From Candidatus Saccharimonadota bacterium (lineage in GTDB: Bacteria; Patescibacteriota; Saccharimonadia; Saccharimonadales; JAQGHD01), in contig JAQGHD010000027.1 in NCBI GenBank assembly GCA_028288965.1, forward strand, positions 1 through 52,582: a DNA stretch of 52,582 bases, in the 5' to 3' direction. Shown here in pieces: positions 42,188 to 52,081 of the stretch. Made by a program: the position numbers and the translations under genes. The notes beneath the pieces were generated by a model. That model saw only the letters and a program-made list of their open reading frames with translations, searched no databases and had not been told where the DNA came from. Within the stretch, counting starts at the first letter, position 1; every line of letters begins with the position of its first letter.

Positions 42188-43462
42188 ATGTTTGTAGATA
42201 AGGCCAAGGTTGAGGTTTGTGGTGGTGATGGCGGCAATGGTGCCGTCAGTTTTCGTCATGAGAAATTTGTGGACCGGGGTGGCCCTGATGGGGGAGATGG
42301 CGGCAATGGTGGTGACGTGGTGTTTGAGGCTAGCCGGAACGAAAACACGCTAGCTAACTTTCGCTACCAACGTTCACTTGAAGCTCCGCCCGGCAAGCCT
42401 GGGCTTAAGAGCCACAAGCACGGCCGAAGTGGTAAAGACCTGGTTGTAAAAGTGCCGATTGGCACAGTGGTGCTTGATAGTGAAGAAAACATCTTGGCCG
42501 ATTTAGTTGATGATGACCAACAAGCGATTATTGCCAAGGGCGGAAAAGGCGGGTTTGGCAATGCTCACTTTATATCCTCTGTTCGTCAGGCGCCGCGAGT
42601 AGCCGAAAAGGGAGAACTAGGTGATCGACTAGATGTTAACTTAGAACTTAAGATGATTGCCGATGTGGGGTTGGTGGGGCAGCCCAATGCGGGCAAATCT
42701 ACGCTCCTAGCCACCCTCAGCAACGCCCGGCCAGAAATTGCCGATTATCCGTTTACAACCTTGCGGCCCAACCTGGGCGTGGTCGAGGTAGACAAGCACA
42801 CCAGCTTATTGTTTGCCGACATCCCTGGCCTTATAGCGGGCGCTAGCGAAGGCAAGGGTCTGGGTGATGATTTTTTGCGTCATGTAGAGCGCACCAATGT
42901 GTTAATTCATTTAATTGATATTTACCAGGACGATGTAGTTGACACCTATAAGACCATTCAAAAAGAATTGGCCTCATACAAAATTAATTTGTCTAAACGC
43001 CCGCAAATCGTGGTGATTAACAAAGTAGAAGGGCTGGATCAAGATATTGTTGATGACAAAATCAGCAGCTTACGAAAAGTGGTGCCAAAAACTACTAAAA
43101 TTATGGCTATCTCGGCCCAAAGCAAGCAGGGCGTTCAAGAATTGCTATACGTCGTAAAAAAACTGGTAGAAAAAACGCGCCAGGCCGAAGCTAAAAAGAC
43201 AGCCAAAAACTCGCTACCGGTTATTCGTCTGACCGAAACCGATGATGCCTGGCAGGTGAGCCAAGCCGACGACGGCTTTAAGGTTACCGGCAAGAAGATT
43301 GAGCGCTTTGCAATGCGGACGGATTTTGCCAGCCCTTTTGCTATAGAACGCTTGCGTGACATCATGCGTAAGATGGGCATACTCAACCAGCTCGAGCGCC
43401 AAGGCATCAACCCTGGCCAAAAGATCACCATCGGCAATTCCATCGGCAATATCGAGTACTAA
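42188..43462 (+). CDS. obgE: Obg family GTPase
   Basis: A ribosome-associated GTPase. The Gly-rich Obg fold (GGDGGNGAVSFRHEKFVDRGGPDGG) is at the N-terminus, and the G domain has GQPNAGKST (G1), FTT (G2), DIPGLI (G3) and SAQ (G5). The G4 motif is NKVE in place of NKxD. A C-terminal OCT domain (about 345-424, WQVSQADDGFKVTGKKIERF) is present. Length is normal. Confidence 0.95.
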   Translation: MFVDKAKVEVCGGDGGNGAVSFRHEKFVDRGGPDGGDGGNGGDVVFEASRNENTLANFRYQRSLEAPPGKPGLKSHKHGRSGKDLVVKVPIGTVVLDSEENILADLVDDDQQAIIAKGGKGGFGNAHFISSVRQAPRVAEKGELGDRLDVNLELKMIADVGLVGQPNAGKSTLLATLSNARPEIADYPFTTLRPNLGVVEVDKHTSLLFADIPGLIAGASEGKGLGDDFLRHVERTNVLIHLIDIYQDDVVDTYKTIQKELASYKINLSKRPQIVVINKVEGLDQDIVDDKISSLRKVVPKTTKIMAISAQSKQGVQELLYVVKKLVEKTRQAEAKKTAKNSLPVIRLTETDDAWQVSQADDGFKVTGKKIERFAMRTDFASPFAIERLRDIMRKMGILNQLERQGINPGQKITIGNSIGNIEY

Positions 43463-43480
43463 TTCAGGTTACGGGCCACC

Positions 43481-43489
43481 TGTTACACT
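43481..43489 (+). promoter_or_regulatory. Extended -10 promoter of sbcB (leaderless)
   Basis: TGTTACACT ends 6 bp before the ATG, which puts the expected transcription start on the start codon. Confidence 0.5.
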
Positions 43490-43495
43490 ATTATT

Positions 43496-44935
43496 ATGGC
43501 CAACACGTTTTATTTTTATGACTTAGAAACCTCGGGAGTGAGCCCCAAAGAGGCTCGGATTATGCAATTTGCTGGCCAAAGGACAGACATGGAACTTAAC
43601 CCAATTGGGCCACCGCATAATTTTTATATAAAATTCCCTCGTGACTCGTTGCCGGAGCCCGTTGCCATATTCATAACCGGCATTACGCCTCAGAAGGCCA
43701 TAGCCGACGGCATAACCGAAGCCGAGTTTCTAAAGATATTCGATAGCCAAATCGCTACCCCAGAGACCATCATGGTGGGATTTAATACGCTGCGCTTTGA
43801 CGACGAGTTTATGCGCTACTTACGCTACCGCAACTTTTACGATGCCTATGAGTGGGGATGGAAAGATGGCCGATCCCGCTGGGATTTGCTGGATATGGTT
43901 CGTATGGTCCGCGCGCTCAGGCCAAGTGATATTAAGTGGCCATTTAATAGTGACGGTCAACCGACCAATCGCCTGGAGCTGCTAACGGCCCTCAATAAGC
44001 TCTCGCACGATAACGCGCACGATGCCTTAAACGATGTCTATGCCTCTATCGCGGTGGCTAAACTCATGAAGGATAAGCAGCCCAAGCTGTTCGATTTTTT
44101 GCTAAACATGCGCACTAAACAAGCGGTCGCAAAGCTGGTTCACGCCGGTCAGCCGTATCTGTACACTTCGGGCCGCTACGCCAATGAATTTGAAAAAACT
44201 ACCGTAGTGGCCACCTTGGCCGATCATCCGGACAAGCAAGCGGCATTTGTGTTTGACTTGCGCTATGATCCAACCCCATTTGCTAAACTCAAACCGGATG
44301 CCATGGTAGAAGCCTGGCGTCGAAAAAAGGGAGAGACTGGTCCACGCTTGCCCGTTAAAACAATTACCTTTAATCGCTGTCCGGCAATTGCTCCGCTGTC
44401 AGTGCTGGATGAGGCCAGCCAAAAACGGCTTAAGCTCAATCCCCAAACTATTGCCAAAAACTTTAAGGCCCTACAGGAAGTTAAGGATGAGTTGGTACCA
44501 AACATGCTAGCGGCCCTGAGACTGATCACCAAAAAGCAGCAACTTAAATTTATGCAGGATGATCAAGTTGTCGATAATTTACTGTACGACGGTTTTTTTG
44601 AACCAGCCGATCAAAAGCGGATGGCCGAAGTGAGATCGGCCGATCCGCAAAAGCTAAAAGAACTGACGCTCGACTTTGAAGATTCCCGGCTGCAAGCCCT
44701 GCTGCCATTGTATAAAGCTCGCAATTTCCCACAATCGTTAACCAATGCCGAGCAAAAGATTTGGGAGAACTACCGGACCCAAAAGTTACTCCAGGGTAAG
44801 CGCAGTAATCGTCTAGTGCGCTTTTATAAGCAGTTGGATGATATGAAAAAGAAGGGCCAGCTCACCGATCACCAAAAGTACTTGCTAGAAGAGTTACGTC
44901 TGTTTGCCGAAAGCATTATGCCGGTTGAGGCTTAA
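43496..44935 (+). CDS. sbcB: Exodeoxyribonuclease I
   Basis: A 3'-5' single-strand DNA exonuclease. DEDDh motifs: FYFYDLETSG (Exo I), VGFNTLRFDDEFMRY (Exo II) and HDNAHDALNDVYA (Exo III). The SH3-like and C-terminal extension typical of ExoI follow (KLVHAGQPYLYTSGRY, VKTIFNRCPAIAPLSVL-like). Length (479) matches the E. coli enzyme. ExoI is found mainly in Gammaproteobacteria but also in CPR genomes. It probably serves repair together with uvrA and uvrC in this window. Confidence 0.92.
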   Translation: MANTFYFYDLETSGVSPKEARIMQFAGQRTDMELNPIGPPHNFYIKFPRDSLPEPVAIFITGITPQKAIADGITEAEFLKIFDSQIATPETIMVGFNTLRFDDEFMRYLRYRNFYDAYEWGWKDGRSRWDLLDMVRMVRALRPSDIKWPFNSDGQPTNRLELLTALNKLSHDNAHDALNDVYASIAVAKLMKDKQPKLFDFLLNMRTKQAVAKLVHAGQPYLYTSGRYANEFEKTTVVATLADHPDKQAAFVFDLRYDPTPFAKLKPDAMVEAWRRKKGETGPRLPVKTITFNRCPAIAPLSVLDEASQKRLKLNPQTIAKNFKALQEVKDELVPNMLAALRLITKKQQLKFMQDDQVVDNLLYDGFFEPADQKRMAEVRSADPQKLKELTLDFEDSRLQALLPLYKARNFPQSLTNAEQKIWENYRTQKLLQGKRSNRLVRFYKQLDDMKKKGQLTDHQKYLLEELRLFAESIMPVEA

Positions 44936-44948
44936 TCTCTACGCTCGT

Positions 44949-44977
44949 TTTACTTCATTTACCCATTCACGTACAGT
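44949..44977 (+). promoter_or_regulatory. Promoter of exoD
   Basis: TTTACT, 17 bp, TACAGT, 8 bp before the ATG. Confidence 0.4.
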
Positions 44978-44985
44978 ATCGTCGT

Positions 44986-45585
44986 ATGAAGGAACAGAAA
45001 TTTAGTGACCAATTAGAGCAATGGCTCCACGGTAAATCGCCCAAGACGCTCGATTCCTTAGAACAAGTGTTTCGTGAGCGTAGCTTTGCCATAATTATTT
45101 TGCTACTGATGTTCTTGCCGTCACTGCCGCTGCCTACTGGCGGTATTACCCATGTTTTTGAAATTATTTCTATGTTACTGGCCCTAGAAATGATTGCTGG
45201 CCGAACAACGCTCTGGGTCCCTAAGCGCTGGCGTCATCGAAAGTTAGGGCAGCGAACCGTGAATAAGGCCTTGCCATTTATTATGCGTAGGATTCGCTGG
45301 TTTGAGAAATTTTCACGTCCCAGACTGAAAGGAATGTTAGACAATCATAACTTTTTGCGTCTGGCTGGGCTGCTGCTATTTGTATTTAGCCTGGCGGCTT
45401 TTTTGTCGCCGCCATTTTCTGGGCTGGATACGCTGCCCTCGCTGGGCGCGGTAGTCATTGCCTTGTCTTTGATATTGGGTGACACAATACTTTTTATTGC
45501 CGGGTGCATTGTTGGACTTGGCGGCATTGCGCTCATTATTGGCCTGGGCACAGCCGTTACTAGTGTTTTTAAACACATTTTTTAA
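44986..45585 (+). CDS. exoD: ExoD family membrane protein
   Basis: Matches the ExoD (exopolysaccharide synthesis) family: a cytoplasmic start (LHGKSPKTLDSLEQVFRERSFAI), the motif LMFLPSLPLPTGGITHVFEI, LALEMIAGRTTLWVPKRWRHRKL, and three C-terminal hydrophobic segments. Length (199) is standard. Its biochemical role is not established. A T-rich region with short inverted repeats (CTAGGC/GCCTA) follows the stop. Confidence 0.82.
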   Translation: MKEQKFSDQLEQWLHGKSPKTLDSLEQVFRERSFAIIILLLMFLPSLPLPTGGITHVFEIISMLLALEMIAGRTTLWVPKRWRHRKLGQRTVNKALPFIMRRIRWFEKFSRPRLKGMLDNHNFLRLAGLLLFVFSLAAFLSPPFSGLDTLPSLGAVVIALSLILGDTILFIAGCIVGLGGIALIIGLGTAVTSVFKHIF

Positions 45586-45718
45586 GCAGCCTAGGCTTTT
45601 TTGCCTACGTTTTCTCTATAAAAAACCTCGTCTAAAGCACAACAGACAGCTTTTATCATAACTGCTAATGTAAAAGTATTAGAATTCTCACAAAGAGTGT
45701 AAGAACACAGGAGGGACT

Positions 45719-46483
45719 ATGCCAAGAAGAGGGAATATTATGCCACGAGGCTCCCTTCCTCCCAGCATTTCCTCACGCACGCCCGGCCTTGGTGCTTTTC
45801 ACGCCCTAGATTTCGAAAGCCAAGAGGATAGTAACGTCGATTTCTCAGCGGTGATGGCCAGTCTGGAAGCTAACCTAGAAGATGCCCATGGTTTTAAGAC
45901 CCACCAACACAATCAAGTAGCGGCTACTGACCCAAAACCGCCAGCCGCTACTCATGGTCACCAACCCCGGGCCAAGCTGCCTGTAAAACTCTATCATCCG
46001 GAACATATGCGTTTAAAAGTTTTGGAGCGGCGCTTATCTAAAGATTATGCCCAGCAACACCGCTTGTACTGGAATAAAAATGACATGGGCCAAATACGTG
46101 GCGAGATCGCCAACTCCCTAGCTCGGCTGGAAATGAGCCATGGTCCGTTCGAGGTAGTATTTACTGGCATTGCCCGGGTTGGTGATGCTGAGAAAAATGA
46201 ATATGGCGGCCGCAAACTGGCTTTTGTGCCTGAGGTTACGAGTGCTGCCGCTGAGTTTTTATGTGACGAGCACGAAATCTGCGTCGACGGTTTATCTAAA
46301 CGGCTCAGTCGGTTTCGCTATCCATATGATGAGTACATGGCTAAACAAATGTTTGCTCGGGTTGATAGGCGCGAACCAGAGTCGGTGGTTCGCGACGTGA
46401 TTGATGCAGCCCATGCACTTTTACCGGTTACGGTTACCTATCTACCGCTTGAGTTCTATGCCAACCAGTCGTTTAGAGCCTAG
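45719..46483 (+). CDS. Unknown 254-residue protein
   Basis: Not recognised. The N-terminal 95 residues are polar and probably disordered (PRRGNIMPRGSLPPSIS, HQHNQVAATDPKPPAATHGHQPRAK). The C-terminal 160 residues look folded, with basic helices (HPEHMRLKVLERRLSKDYAQQHRLYW), FEVVFTGIARVGDAEKNEYGGRKLAFV and ELLPVTVTYLPLEF-like strands. Basic content and a lack of membrane segments would fit nucleic-acid or ribosome association, which is speculation. A strong AGGAGG lies before the ATG. Confidence 0.6.
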   Translation: MPRRGNIMPRGSLPPSISSRTPGLGAFHALDFESQEDSNVDFSAVMASLEANLEDAHGFKTHQHNQVAATDPKPPAATHGHQPRAKLPVKLYHPEHMRLKVLERRLSKDYAQQHRLYWNKNDMGQIRGEIANSLARLEMSHGPFEVVFTGIARVGDAEKNEYGGRKLAFVPEVTSAAAEFLCDEHEICVDGLSKRLSRFRYPYDEYMAKQMFARVDRREPESVVRDVIDAAHALLPVTVTYLPLEFYANQSFRA

Positions 46484-46510
46484 ACACTGGATTTTATCTC
46501 TGTTTTCATG

Positions 46511-46516
46511 TATAAT
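46511..46516 (+). promoter_or_regulatory. -10 box of uvrA
   Basis: A perfect TATAAT ends 11 bp before the ATG at 46528 and rules out the in-frame TTG at 46519 as start. Confidence 0.5.
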
Positions 46517-46527
46517 TCTTGGACTTT

Positions 46528-49359
46528 ATGCATGACGAAATTGTAGTCAAGGGAGCTCGGGAGCACAACCTCAAAAACGTGGACGTGACTATCCCGCGAG
46601 GCAAGCTGGTAGTGATTACCGGTCTATCCGGGTCGGGTAAATCCAGCTTAGCCTTTGATACTATTTATGCCGAAGGCCAACGCCGCTACGTAGAAAGTCT
46701 GAGTTCTTATGCCCGCCAATTCTTGGGCCTGATGGAAAAGCCTGACGTTGACCAAATTGATGGCCTGAGCCCGGCAATTAGTATTGATCAAAAATCTACC
46801 AGCCGGAATCCCCGCTCGACGGTGGCCACGGTGACCGAAATTTACGATTATTTGCGTTTGTTATTTGCGCGCGTTGGCGTGCCGCACTGTCCGGTGTGTG
46901 GCAAACCAGTGGTTCGCCAAACTTCCACGGCCATTGTTGATCAAGTGGTGGCTCTGGCACCCGGTGCTCGCTTGATGATCTTGGCCCCAGTGGTCATTGA
47001 TAAAAAGGGTGCCTTTGAGCATATTCCCGAGCAATTTATGCGGGCTGGTTTTGCTCGTGCCCGAGTAGATGGCGTGGTCTACTCTCTTGATGAATTTCCG
47101 ACGCTTGATAAAAACTACAAGCACAATATTGAAATTGTAGTCGACCGGTTGGTGAACGATAAAGAAAGCCTTGGCCGGCTGAGCCAATCGTTGGAGCAAG
47201 CGCTGGATATCGCCGAAGGCCGAGCCAAAGTCCTCAATGCCGACAGCAACCAAGAGCATACTTACAGCCTCATGTACGCCTGTGTTGATCATCCCGATGT
47301 GTCTATTCCAGAGCTCGAGCCTCGAACCTTTAGCTTTAACAGTCCACATGGCGCCTGTCCGGTCTGTACCGGCCTAGGCAGCCGATTAGAGGTTGATCCA
47401 GAACTCGTAATTCCCAATGGCCGGCTGACCATAGCCGAGGGCGCCATTCGTCCGTTTAACCGCATTAACACCGATGCTTGGTACACTAAAAAGATTCAGG
47501 CGGTGGCCGATCGCTACGGCTTTAGTTTGCATGTGCCGACCAGCGAGCTTAAGAACGAAGACTTAGACAGGCTGATGTACGGCACTGGCAGTGAGAAATA
47601 CCGGGTCAGTTTAGGCCTGGGCCGTTCGTTTGAAACGACCTACGAGGGTGTGGTGCCTAACTTAGAGCGTCGGCATAAAGAAACCGAGAGTGATTTTATC
47701 CGTCGAGACATTGAGCGCTTTATGCAGGAACGTCCCTGTCATGCCTGTAACGGACTGCGCCTCAAGCCCGAAGTTTTAGCGGTAACGGTTGCCGACAAAT
47801 CTATTATGGATCTGTGTCAACTTAGTATCGACGAGGCGCTGACTTTCTTTAGCCAGCTAAAACTCAATGCCAAGGATGCCCACATTGCGGAGCTTATCTT
47901 AAAAGAAATTTGTGCCCGTCTGCAGTTCTTACAAGACGTGGGCCTAAACTACCTTAACTTGCTGCGCAGTGCCGTGACGCTGTCTGGCGGGGAAGCCCAG
48001 CGCATCCGCCTAGCTACTCAAATTGGATCGGGATTAATGGGTGTTCTGTACGTGCTGGATGAACCAAGCATTGGCTTGCACCAGCGCGATAACGCCAAGC
48101 TCATTGCCACCCTTAAGCACCTGCGCGATTTAGGTAATACCGTCATTGTGGTGGAACACGACGAAGAAACGATTCGGACAGCTGACTTTTTACTCGACAT
48201 TGGCCCAGGAGCCGGTATCCACGGCGGTGAGATTGTAGCTGTCGGCAAACCCAGCGAGGTAGCCAGGGTGGAAAAAAGTATTACCGGCCAATACCTACTC
48301 GGCAAAAAAGTCATTGCCACACCCAAAAAACGACGTGAAGGTAATGGCAAAAAGTTGCTCATTCGCGGTGCCCGCGAAAACAATTTACGCAATATTAATG
48401 TGGAGCTGCCTCTAGGAAAAATGGTGGTAGTCAGTGGAGTATCTGGTTCTGGAAAATCCAGCCTCATCAATGACATTTTAGCTAAAGAGCTTTCAGCCCG
48501 CTTGCATCGGGCTAACACTGTACCAGGCCGGCATGACGACATAGAAGGCATAGAGCATTTAGATAAAGCCATTATTATTGATCAATCACCAATTGGCCGC
48601 ACGCCACGTTCCAACCCAGCCACTTACACTGGTTTATTTACGCCAATTCGCGAGCTGTTTGCCAGTACCCCAGAAGCCAAGTTGCGTGGCTACAGCCCAG
48701 GCCGCTTTAGCTTTAACGTGCGCGGCGGTCGCTGTGAAAACTGTGCCGGGGATGGCATTATCAAAATAGAAATGCATTTCTTGCCTGACGTTTACGTCCC
48801 CTGTGAAGTCTGTCACGGTAAGCGCTATAACCGCGAAGCTTTAGAGATTCATTACAAGGGCAAGACTATCAGTGACGTTCTGGAAATGACCTGCGAGACA
48901 GCGCTGGCCTTCTTTGAAAACGTACCATCAATAGCCCGCAAGCTCCAAACTCTGGTGGATGTGGGCCTGGGCTACATAGCGCTCGGTCAACCAGCCACCA
49001 CCTTATCTGGTGGTGAAGCTCAGCGTATTAAGCTAGCCACCGAGCTATCACGCCGCCCCACTGGCCGCACATTGTATATCCTAGATGAGCCAACCACTGG
49101 CCTGCACATGGCCGATGTGGAAAAACTCCTGCAAGTTTTGCATGCTTTAGTTGAGGCTGGCAACAGCATGATTGTTATTGAACATAACTTAGACGTCATT
49201 AAGTCGGCCGATCATATTATTGATATGGGCCCAGAAGGCGGCAATGGTGGCGGCCTGGTGGTGGCCGAAGGTACTCCCGAGCAAGTTGCTAAGGCAGCCC
49301 ATTCTTATACTGGCCAATACCTAAAGAAGACCTTAAATAAGGCCCAAAAAAGGGACTAA
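46528..49359 (+). CDS. uvrA: Excinuclease ABC subunit A
   Basis: Damage-recognition ATPase of nucleotide excision repair. Two ABC modules: Walker [15 protein letters not shown] and [16 protein letters not shown] signatures [16 protein letters not shown] and [16 protein letters not shown], Walker B with [15 protein letters not shown] and [15 protein letters not shown]. Zinc modules CPVCG, CHAC and CENC...CEVC are intact. Length (about 943) is normal. uvrC begins at 52082. Confidence 0.97.
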   Translation: MHDEIVVKGAREHNLKNVDVTIPRGKLVVITGLSGSGKSSLAFDTIYAEGQRRYVESLSSYARQFLGLMEKPDVDQIDGLSPAISIDQKSTSRNPRSTVATVTEIYDYLRLLFARVGVPHCPVCGKPVVRQTSTAIVDQVVALAPGARLMILAPVVIDKKGAFEHIPEQFMRAGFARARVDGVVYSLDEFPTLDKNYKHNIEIVVDRLVNDKESLGRLSQSLEQALDIAEGRAKVLNADSNQEHTYSLMYACVDHPDVSIPELEPRTFSFNSPHGACPVCTGLGSRLEVDPELVIPNGRLTIAEGAIRPFNRINTDAWYTKKIQAVADRYGFSLHVPTSELKNEDLDRLMYGTGSEKYRVSLGLGRSFETTYEGVVPNLERRHKETESDFIRRDIERFMQERPCHACNGLRLKPEVLAVTVADKSIMDLCQLSIDEALTFFSQLKLNAKDAHIAELILKEICARLQFLQDVGLNYLNLLRSAVTLSGGEAQRIRLATQIGSGLMGVLYVLDEPSIGLHQRDNAKLIATLKHLRDLGNTVIVVEHDEETIRTADFLLDIGPGAGIHGGEIVAVGKPSEVARVEKSITGQYLLGKKVIATPKKRREGNGKKLLIRGARENNLRNINVELPLGKMVVVSGVSGSGKSSLINDILAKELSARLHRANTVPGRHDDIEGIEHLDKAIIIDQSPIGRTPRSNPATYTGLFTPIRELFASTPEAKLRGYSPGRFSFNVRGGRCENCAGDGIIKIEMHFLPDVYVPCEVCHGKRYNREALEIHYKGKTISDVLEMTCETALAFFENVPSIARKLQTLVDVGLGYIALGQPATTLSGGEAQRIKLATELSRRPTGRTLYILDEPTTGLHMADVEKLLQVLHALVEAGNSMIVIEHNLDVIKSADHIIDMGPEGGNGGGLVVAEGTPEQVAKAAHSYTGQYLKKTLNKAQKRD

Positions 49360-49361
49360 TT

Positions 49362-49985
49362 TTATTTCTTGCCTGAAAAGCGGGCGAACAATCTGCGTCT
49401 AATTTTGGGATCAGCTACCAAATGGTACACTGTTGGGCCAAACGACAGCACCATAACCAGCAAAATTATCGGCAATAAATAGCGGTCAATGTTGGGAATT
49501 TTGCTGCCCAGCCAGTAGCCCAGCAGGGTTACGCCAATGGTCCAGGTCGCGCCACCAGCAATGTTAAAGGCAGTAAATTTCTTTTGGGGCATATTACCAA
49601 TGCCGGCGACAATCGGCGCAAAGGTGCGGACAATGGGCACAAAGCGCGACAGCAAAATGGTTTTGCCGCCATGACGCTTATAAAAATCTTCGGATTTGAG
49701 CAGGTATTCCTGCCTAAACACCAGACCGTCTTGCTTACGAAACAAGCGTTTGCCAAAACGTTTGCCAATGTAATAACCACTTTCATAGCCAGCAATGGCC
49801 GCCACTAACACCAGAATTAATAGCCAACCAAGAGGCAATTTGCCTTGGGCGGCAAAAAAGCCGGCCGAAAACAACAGCGTGTCTCCAGGTAAAAAGAAAC
49901 CAACAAGTAATCCAGATTCGGCAAAAATGATTGCGGTAATGAGGAGTAAACCGCCACTTTCTATAATTGAGGCAACGCTTGGCAT
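49362..49985 (-). CDS. DedA family membrane protein
   Basis: Several membrane helices with the DedA signatures FAESGLLVGFFLPGDTLLFSAGFFA (about 21-45), GYESGYYIGKRFGKRLF, LLSRFVPIVRTFAPIVAGIGNM and GATWTIGVTLLGYWLG. DedA proteins are linked to membrane homeostasis and polyprenyl-phosphate recycling. In the second motif Glu-Ser-Gly replaces the usual G-D/N form. It is convergent with uvrA, 2 bp apart. Confidence 0.9.
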   Translation of the reverse strand: MPSVASIIESGGLLLITAIIFAESGLLVGFFLPGDTLLFSAGFFAAQGKLPLGWLLILVLVAAIAGYESGYYIGKRFGKRLFRKQDGLVFRQEYLLKSEDFYKRHGGKTILLSRFVPIVRTFAPIVAGIGNMPQKKFTAFNIAGGATWTIGVTLLGYWLGSKIPNIDRYLLPIILLVMVLSFGPTVYHLVADPKIRRRLFARFSGKK

Positions 49986-50076
49986 GCTGTTTACTAGACT
50001 ACAAGCATAATCTAGTCTCGTCCAGTGGACATATTTCTGTTAAAATGTATACGCATACAAGATAGTTGAGGAGCTT

Positions 50077-50799
50077 ATGCAGAACATCTCGTTAAAGTTA
50101 GAAGAACGTACGGTTGTGGGCAAAGGAATTAAAGAGCTACGTCGCCAAGGTTTGGTGCCGGCGGTTATTCATGATCACGGCAAAGAATCGGTGGTGGTTA
50201 TGGGCCCGCAAATCTCGTTACTAAAAGCCTATGGCGAGGCTGGTAAGCACCATCCGTTAAATCTAGACGTCGCTGGTAAAAAATACCTGGCGCTTATTAA
50301 AGAGACAGATTTTGAACCCAAAAAACACCAACTGCGCCACCTGGTATTCAACGCCATTAAGCAGAACGAAAAAGTTGAAGCTGAGATTCCAATTGAAATG
50401 CAGCTTGATGAAGGCAACGAAGCTACTCCAGCCGAACGCACCGGCTTAATTGTGTTGCAAGCCATGGAAGCTATTGAAGTGAAAGCTTTGCCAAACAATT
50501 TACCAGATGCACTGAAGTTTAATGGTGAGAAGTTGGTAGAAGTAGGTGATCACGCAACGGTGGCTGACTTAATTGTGCCCGAAGGTGTGGAAATAGACAG
50601 CGATCCTAACCAAACAATAGCCAGTGTTTATGAACCAAGTGCGCTGCAAGCCGCCAACGATGCTGCTGGTGGCGATGCCACAGACGATACTGCAGCTACA
50701 GCTACTGATGAAGAAGCTGTTGAAGGCGAAGAAGGCGAGACTCCTGCCGAAGGCGGCGCAGAACCTACGACAGAAGCTAGCAACTCCGACAAACCTTAA
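50077..50799 (+). CDS. rplY: 50S ribosomal protein bL25 (CTC form)
   Basis: 5S-rRNA-binding domain at the N-terminus (LKLEERTVVGKGIKELRRQGLVPAVIH) followed by the TL5/CTC beta domain (VEAEIPIEMQLDEGNEA, IEVKALPNNLPDALKFN, VADLIVPEGVEI) and a 45-residue acidic Ala/Glu/Asp-rich tail. GAGGAG precedes the ATG. A two-way hairpin region follows the stop codon. Confidence 0.94.
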   Translation: MQNISLKLEERTVVGKGIKELRRQGLVPAVIHDHGKESVVVMGPQISLLKAYGEAGKHHPLNLDVAGKKYLALIKETDFEPKKHQLRHLVFNAIKQNEKVEAEIPIEMQLDEGNEATPAERTGLIVLQAMEAIEVKALPNNLPDALKFNGEKLVEVGDHATVADLIVPEGVEIDSDPNQTIASVYEPSALQAANDAAGGDATDDTAATATDEEAVEGEEGETPAEGGAEPTTEASNSDKP

Positions 50800-50838
50800 A
50801 GAGTAATCGGCACCGATTACTTATAGGGGATTACTCTT
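50799..50838 (+). terminator. Alternative hairpins after the bL25 gene
   Basis: AAGAGTAATC (50799-50808) can pair with CGATTACT (50814-50821) in a tight hairpin, or with GATTACTCTT (50829-50838). The two folds exclude each other. The second resembles a terminator stem, but only CTAAAAA follows. Confidence 0.5.
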
Positions 50839-50905
50839 CTAAAAAGCCGCCCGATTGGTGACTGGCTTTCCTATATTTGTAAATATTGCTACAATATCGT
50901 ACCTG

Positions 50906-50936
50906 TTGGGCAATCATGTTAACACTTTAGTATAAT
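50906..50936 (+). promoter_or_regulatory. Promoter of trhO (leaderless)
   Basis: TTGGGC, 19 bp, TATAAT. The in-frame ATG at 50935 lies inside the -10 box, so ATG 50944 is the real start, with a leader of about one base. Confidence 0.5.
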
Positions 50937-50943
50937 GAGTCCA

Positions 50944-51807
50944 ATGCAAAAGATAATTCTATTTTATACCTTCGTGCCGGTGCCGGATCCTCAGACGGTG
51001 ATGTTTTGGCAGCGGAACTTATGCGAGCGCCTCAATCTGCGGGGCCGGATTATTATCTCCACTCAGGGTATTAACGGTACACTGGGCGGTGACATGGACG
51101 ATGTGAAACGCTACATCCGCGACATGAACAAGCATCCCTTGTTTAAAGGTACTCAGTACAAATGGAGCGATGGCGTGCGCGAGGATTTCCCGCGCTTGTC
51201 CGTAAAAGTTCGTGACGAGTTGGTGACGCTGGCACCTGGCGAGCAGTTTGACGTGTTCAACAGTACCCGCGGACTCAAGCCTAAAGCCTGGCATAAATAC
51301 CTAGAAGACCATCCCGACGCCATTGTGCTTGATGCTCGTAACGATTACGAGAGTGACATTGGCGCCTTTAAGGCCAAGAACGTTATTAAGCCGCGTATCA
51401 AAAACTTTCGGGACATCAAGCCGGAACTAGACAAGCTCCCCAAGGACCAACCAGTTTTAACCTACTGTACTGGTGACATTCGCTGCGAATACCTGAGTGC
51501 CTACATGAAGCATAAAGGCTTTGACGAGGTCTACCACCTGGACGGCGGTATTGTAAAATACGGCCAAGAATTTGGCGACGATGGCCTATGGGAAGGCAAG
51601 TGTTTTGTATTTGATGACCGGCTCAATCTGGCCTTTAGTGATCAGGCCAAGGACATTGGCGAGTGTGTGCACTGTGGCGGCCCCACCAGTAACCACGAAA
51701 ACTGTGCCAATAAGGCATGCAATCGACTGGTGCTCATCTGTAAAGACTGTATTGATTCCGAAGTTGGCCAATATTGCGAACTAGAGGTTGAGCTGCATGA
51801 AGCTTAG
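50944..51807 (+). CDS. trhO: tRNA uridine-34 hydroxylase TrhO (rhodanese family)
   Basis: It makes 5-hydroxyuridine at tRNA position 34. An acylphosphatase-like N-terminal domain (RIIISTQGINGTLGG, DFPRLSVKVRDELV) is followed by a rhodanese domain (VLDARNDYESDIGAFKAK, active-site loop LTYCTGDIRCEYLSA with the catalytic Cys) and a Cys-rich C-terminal zinc-type segment (CVHCGG, NCANKACNRLVLICKDC). It overlaps the next gene by 11 bp. Confidence 0.92.
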   Translation: MQKIILFYTFVPVPDPQTVMFWQRNLCERLNLRGRIIISTQGINGTLGGDMDDVKRYIRDMNKHPLFKGTQYKWSDGVREDFPRLSVKVRDELVTLAPGEQFDVFNSTRGLKPKAWHKYLEDHPDAIVLDARNDYESDIGAFKAKNVIKPRIKNFRDIKPELDKLPKDQPVLTYCTGDIRCEYLSAYMKHKGFDEVYHLDGGIVKYGQEFGDDGLWEGKCFVFDDRLNLAFSDQAKDIGECVHCGGPTSNHENCANKACNRLVLICKDCIDSEVGQYCELEVELHEA

Positions 51808-52048
51808 CAAACAAATCGGGCCTGATATTGAGCAAATACCAGGCGGTGTTGGTCCCGGTTTGCGAGAACAGTGGCGCCAGGAAAAAGAAGTCATTGGTAT
51901 GGCGGCTTTAGCTATTGGTACGTTCGCTGTAGCAGCAGCTTCGATGCATGTTGATACGTTTTTCATTAACTTAGCCGCAGAGCCTATAATACAAGTAGCC
52001 CGCAGCGTCTCCGAAACTATTCATATCAGCCCGTCGCCGTCATATTGA
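51797..52048 (+). CDS. Small membrane protein, 83 residues
   Basis: Not recognised. Charged N-terminus (MKLSKQIGPDIEQIPGG, then LREQWRQEKE) and one hydrophobic helix (about 33-52, IGMAALAIGTFAVAAASMHV) with a short outside tail. ATG 51797 gives an 11-bp overlap with trhO and is preferred to ATG 51788. Confidence 0.5.
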   Translation: MKLSKQIGPDIEQIPGGVGPGLREQWRQEKEVIGMAALAIGTFAVAAASMHVDTFFINLAAEPIIQVARSVSETIHISPSPSY

Positions 52049-52069
52049 GGGTGACGAGGGACTATCTGT

Positions 52070-52075
52070 CATAAT
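52070..52075 (+). promoter_or_regulatory. -10 box of uvrC (leaderless)
   Basis: CATAAT ends 6 bp before the uvrC ATG at 52082; TAATAT two bases later is an alternative. Confidence 0.4.
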
Positions 52076-52081
52076 ATAGGC

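Noticed and set aside
46861-47349. Antisense frame of 162 codons in uvrA.
   Set aside because: It lies wholly in the conserved first ABC module of uvrA and shows no expression signal.
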